Assembly: GCA_963743595.1 (NCBI GenBank) | Contig: CAVURW010000027.1 | Coordinates: forward strand, 1-64,000 | Source: CAVURW01 sp963743595 | GTDB lineage: Bacteria > Verrucomicrobiota > Verrucomicrobiia > Methylacidiphilales > UBA1321 | Reading direction: 5' to 3' | DNA: 64,000 nt | Shown here: in pieces, positions 61,628-64,000 of the stretch | How the letters are laid out: every line of letters starts with the position of its first letter | Position numbering within the stretch: position 1 is the first letter of the stretch | The notes under the pieces: generated by a model | What the model was told of the DNA's origin: nothing | Database searches by the model: none | The model's input: only the letters and a program-made list of their open reading frames with translations | Position numbers and translations under genes: made by a program

Positions 61628-64000
61628 TCACGGCACTTCGGGCCCGGGTGTCCATGGGGTGGCCTGAATCGTCGACTTGGCCGTTTGTAAGCCGTCGCTG
61701 GTGGCGGTCAGATCGATGCGCCCCGCGACGCGGTCCGATTGCACGAGCACCAAACAAAGTCCATGAAATGCGCGACGCTTGGGCAATTGGTCCGACTCGT
61801 GACTGGAAGGATTTCCATTCCCAACGCCGATGATTCGACCACCGGTCACGGTAAAGTTAATCTCGTTATCGGCCTCCGGAACAATTCGCCCGGACGCGTC
61901 CCGAACGGCCACGGACACTACGGACACATCACATCCATCCGCAGCGATTTCCTTGCGATCCGGCTCCAGCGTAACGGTGGTGGCAAGCGTGGTTGTTTCG
62001 ACTTTCGTCTCCTTAATCACATTGCCCTGCGCATCGTAGCCCTTCGCAGACAGCGTTCCGGCCTCCCAGGGGACCTGCCATTCCAGGTGCTGGTTCGCCT
62101 TCATCTCCTGTGTACCGAGACTGCGCCCGTTCACGAACAGCTCCACCTTCGTGCAGTTCGAGAAGCAAACGACTCTGACAGGGCTCGGCGTTTTCGGCTG
62201 GTTCCAGGTCGGCATCAAATGCAGCACCGGCTCATGCCCCCACCAGGCTAGGTAGTAGTAATAGTCGTCCTTCGGAAAGCCACACGTGTCCATGATGCCG
62301 AAGTGCGAGTTGATGCACGGCCAGCCGTAGGGTGTCGGCTCACCTCGATAGTCGAACCCCGTCCAGACGAAGCCGCCGGCCATAAATTCCCGATCCGCAA
62401 GTGGCCTCCATGAGCCTTCTCCGGAATTGTAGGCCGAGACGTAGCCAGCATCCTTATCGTCCTGATATTCTCCGCGCGTGTACGTCGTGGAGGCGGTTTC
62501 ACTTGCGAAGAGCGGCTGGGTGGGGTGCGCTTTGTGGAAAATATCGTACTCTCCCGTGTTGTAATTAAAGCCTTGAAGATCGACGACATTGATTAGTCCG
62601 CCATTGTACCCGCCATTCATCGCCGCAGTCACCGGTCGTGTGGTGTCAAACTGTTCGATAACAGCTTTCATGGCCCGTCCTCGTTTCTCGCCTTTCGGCG
62701 TTCCCTGCTCGCCTTCTTCGTTGCAGAGAGACCACATAATCACGGAGGGATGGTTGCGATCTCGCAGCACCATCGTCTTCACCTGACTCAGCACTTCATC
62801 GGAATCGTTGAGATACCGGTTTTCGTCCATGACCAGCATTCCCATCTCGTCGCAGGCATCGAGCATCACCGGATCGTAGGGTTGATGAGAGCACCGCACC
62901 GCATTCGAGCCCATCGCCTTCAGCGTGCGGATCTTGAAGTAGTGAATCGCGTCCGGCAACGCAATGCCGATTCCCGCAAAGTCCTGGTGGTTGCACGTTC
63001 CTTTGATTTTCACCGACTTGCCGTTCAGGAAAAAGCCATGATCGGGATCGAATCGAATGGAGCGAATACCGAACCGTGTTTTAACCGAGTCAACCGTCTT
63101 ATCATTTTGCACGACCGATGTTACCAGCGTGTAGAGATAGGGGCGATCGCACGACCAAAGCTTGGCGGCACTCAGCGGAAGAGTGGCGTGAACGGCGGTT
63201 TGCCCAATGGGATCGACCGATCCTGGCGTTTCGGCTTTCGCCACTTCCACTCCGTTGGCATCCAGAAGCGAAGTCTGGATTTTGCACGCAACCGTTGCAG
63301 GTTCGTTATTTTCCAAGGTTACCTCCACTTGCGCTGAAGCGGGAGCCGTCACCCCGTCGCCGGGATCGGGAATCTTCGAGGTTACGTAGACACCGTATGG
63401 AGCCACATGAACGGGAGCGACTTTCGTTAACCACACGTGTCGATAAATTCCCCCGCCTTCGTACCACCAACCCTCGTAGGACATTCCGTCCGCCCGCACC
63501 AGTACCGTGTTATCGCCGCCAAAATGCGCCACCCCAGTGATTTCGTAATGGGCCGGAGTATAGCCGCTCTCGTGATGCCCGAGCAGATGACCGTTGACCC
63601 AAACGGCGCTATTCCGATAAACGCCTTCGAAATCGAGCCAGATCTCCCGGTCCTGATCGCTTTTCGGCAGGGAAAAGGTCTTCTCATACCAGCCGACGTT
63701 TCCGGGGCGAAAGCCGTGGCTGCGATCCCCTTTTGGATCGAAATCACCCTCCACAACGAAATCGTGCGGAATATTTAAAGTTCTCCAGTCGGAGCCATCG
63801 GTCTGAACTTTCGCCGCTTCCGGTACAGGCGTTTGATCTGAAGTCAGCGTGGCGACATCGATTCCACCGCCTCCATCGGTGTTCTCCACCAGAACGGCGA
63901 GAACGTTCGGTCCGCCGGTTTTCCAGGCCGAATCGAGCGAAACCTCAAAGGGCTCACTCCAGCCCTCGTGATGAGCCAGCTGTTTGCCATTCAAAAACAC
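61628..64000 (-). CDS. glycoside hydrolase family 2 protein (beta-galactosidase-like), N-terminus cut by window edge
   Basis: 790 residues visible; the N-terminal part of the sugar-binding domain is beyond the window. Domains in order: the end of the GH2 jelly-roll (FLNGKQLAHHEGW and later VWVNGHLLGHHESGYT), the immunoglobulin-like domain, and the TIM barrel with the acid/base Glu in MWSLCNEEGE and a nucleophile Glu in FASETAST. A DUF4982-type and an Ig-like C-terminal domain follow (KVELFVNGRSLGTQ, and a VTVRDASGRIVPEA-like repeat). Such enzymes cut beta-galactosides or beta-glucuronides in plant or algal polysaccharides. Export is likely, but the signal region is not in the window. Confidence 0.93.
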   Translation of the reverse strand: MFLNGKQLAHHEGWSEPFEVSLDSAWKTGGPNVLAVLVENTDGGGGIDVATLTSDQTPVPEAAKVQTDGSDWRTLNIPHDFVVEGDFDPKGDRSHGFRPGNVGWYEKTFSLPKSDQDREIWLDFEGVYRNSAVWVNGHLLGHHESGYTPAHYEITGVAHFGGDNTVLVRADGMSYEGWWYEGGGIYRHVWLTKVAPVHVAPYGVYVTSKIPDPGDGVTAPASAQVEVTLENNEPATVACKIQTSLLDANGVEVAKAETPGSVDPIGQTAVHATLPLSAAKLWSCDRPYLYTLVTSVVQNDKTVDSVKTRFGIRSIRFDPDHGFFLNGKSVKIKGTCNHQDFAGIGIALPDAIHYFKIRTLKAMGSNAVRCSHQPYDPVMLDACDEMGMLVMDENRYLNDSDEVLSQVKTMVLRDRNHPSVIMWSLCNEEGEQGTPKGEKRGRAMKAVIEQFDTTRPVTAAMNGGYNGGLINVVDLQGFNYNTGEYDIFHKAHPTQPLFASETASTTYTRGEYQDDKDAGYVSAYNSGEGSWRPLADREFMAGGFVWTGFDYRGEPTPYGWPCINSHFGIMDTCGFPKDDYYYYLAWWGHEPVLHLMPTWNQPKTPSPVRVVCFSNCTKVELFVNGRSLGTQEMKANQHLEWQVPWEAGTLSAKGYDAQGNVIKETKVETTTLATTVTLEPDRKEIAADGCDVSVVSVAVRDASGRIVPEADNEINFTVTGGRIIGVGNGNPSSHESDQLPKRRAFHGLCLVLVQSDRVAGRIDLTATSDGLQTAKSTIQATPWTPGPEVP

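Overview
The window looks like a bacterial chromosome segment of moderate GC content (roughly mid-50s percent by eye), most likely from a Verrucomicrobiota-type organism. This assignment is an inference. It rests on the gene mix: many exported or membrane-anchored orphan proteins, a giant Pro-rich tail-anchored protein with a 'T(M/V)RISLP'-like N-terminus, DUF3419, DUF3142 and YHYH proteins, and a GuaB3-type IMPDH relative. No rRNA is present to confirm it. Two tRNA genes are visible, tRNA-Pro(CGG) and tRNA-Gly(CCC).

Layout. 1-3.3 kb: the methyl-cycle pair metK-ahcY (ahcY cut by the window edge) followed by ada, all on the minus strand. 3.5-11.3 kb: orphan exported and membrane proteins, including a three-gene minus-strand operon (barrel-like exported protein, DUF3142 lipoprotein, TPR protein). 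11.4-14.4 kb: a TIR-transmembrane-repeat protein. 14.4-16.6 kb: a split Ppx/GppA + HD pair, tRNA-Pro and a cold shock gene. 16.7-21.7 kb: pstSCAB with a stem-loop after pstS, followed by an HD/OB-fold exoribonuclease-like gene and no phoU. 21.8-27.5 kb: an IS630 fragment, a sirtuin, yggS, guaB3-like, aroD and small membrane proteins. 27.6-30.3 kb: a frameshifted orphan, then two small membrane proteins leading into a retron-type reverse transcriptase. 30.3-38.1 kb: an AI-2E family protein, an OmpA/MotB-like protein, tRNA-Gly, a one-cysteine thioredoxin-fold protein and the giant Pro-rich protein. 38.3-49.7 kb: a BtaA-like DUF3419 protein, a multi-pass membrane protein with a decayed convergent relative, a Kelch-like protein, tatD, a HEAT-like protein, an EamA transporter, an SPFH protein and an FAD oxidoreductase with a zinc-ribbon tail. 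49.8-54.3 kb: two tandem paralogous Ala/His-rich giants of no recognised family. 54.4-64 kb: a sulfotransferase, a YHYH protein, recA, dnaG (zinc finger mostly lost), DUF1345 and a GH2 glycosidase cut by the window end.

Functional links. MetK and AhcY are two steps of the methyl cycle; the DUF3419 enzyme would also consume SAM. PstSCAB imports phosphate, and DUF3419/BtaA-type enzymes make phosphate-free betaine lipids in other bacteria, so both could serve phosphate economy, although they are 20 kb apart. recA, dnaG and ada are ordinary DNA maintenance.

The strongest candidates for undescribed biology are the retron-type RT operon with two small membrane proteins and no visible msr-msd, the TIR-TM-32-residue-repeat protein, the tandem Ala/His-rich paralogs, and the 1.7-thousand-residue tail-anchored Pro-rich protein. 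A recurring pattern of -10-like hexamers ending exactly 6 nt before start codons suggests that leaderless transcription may be common here.
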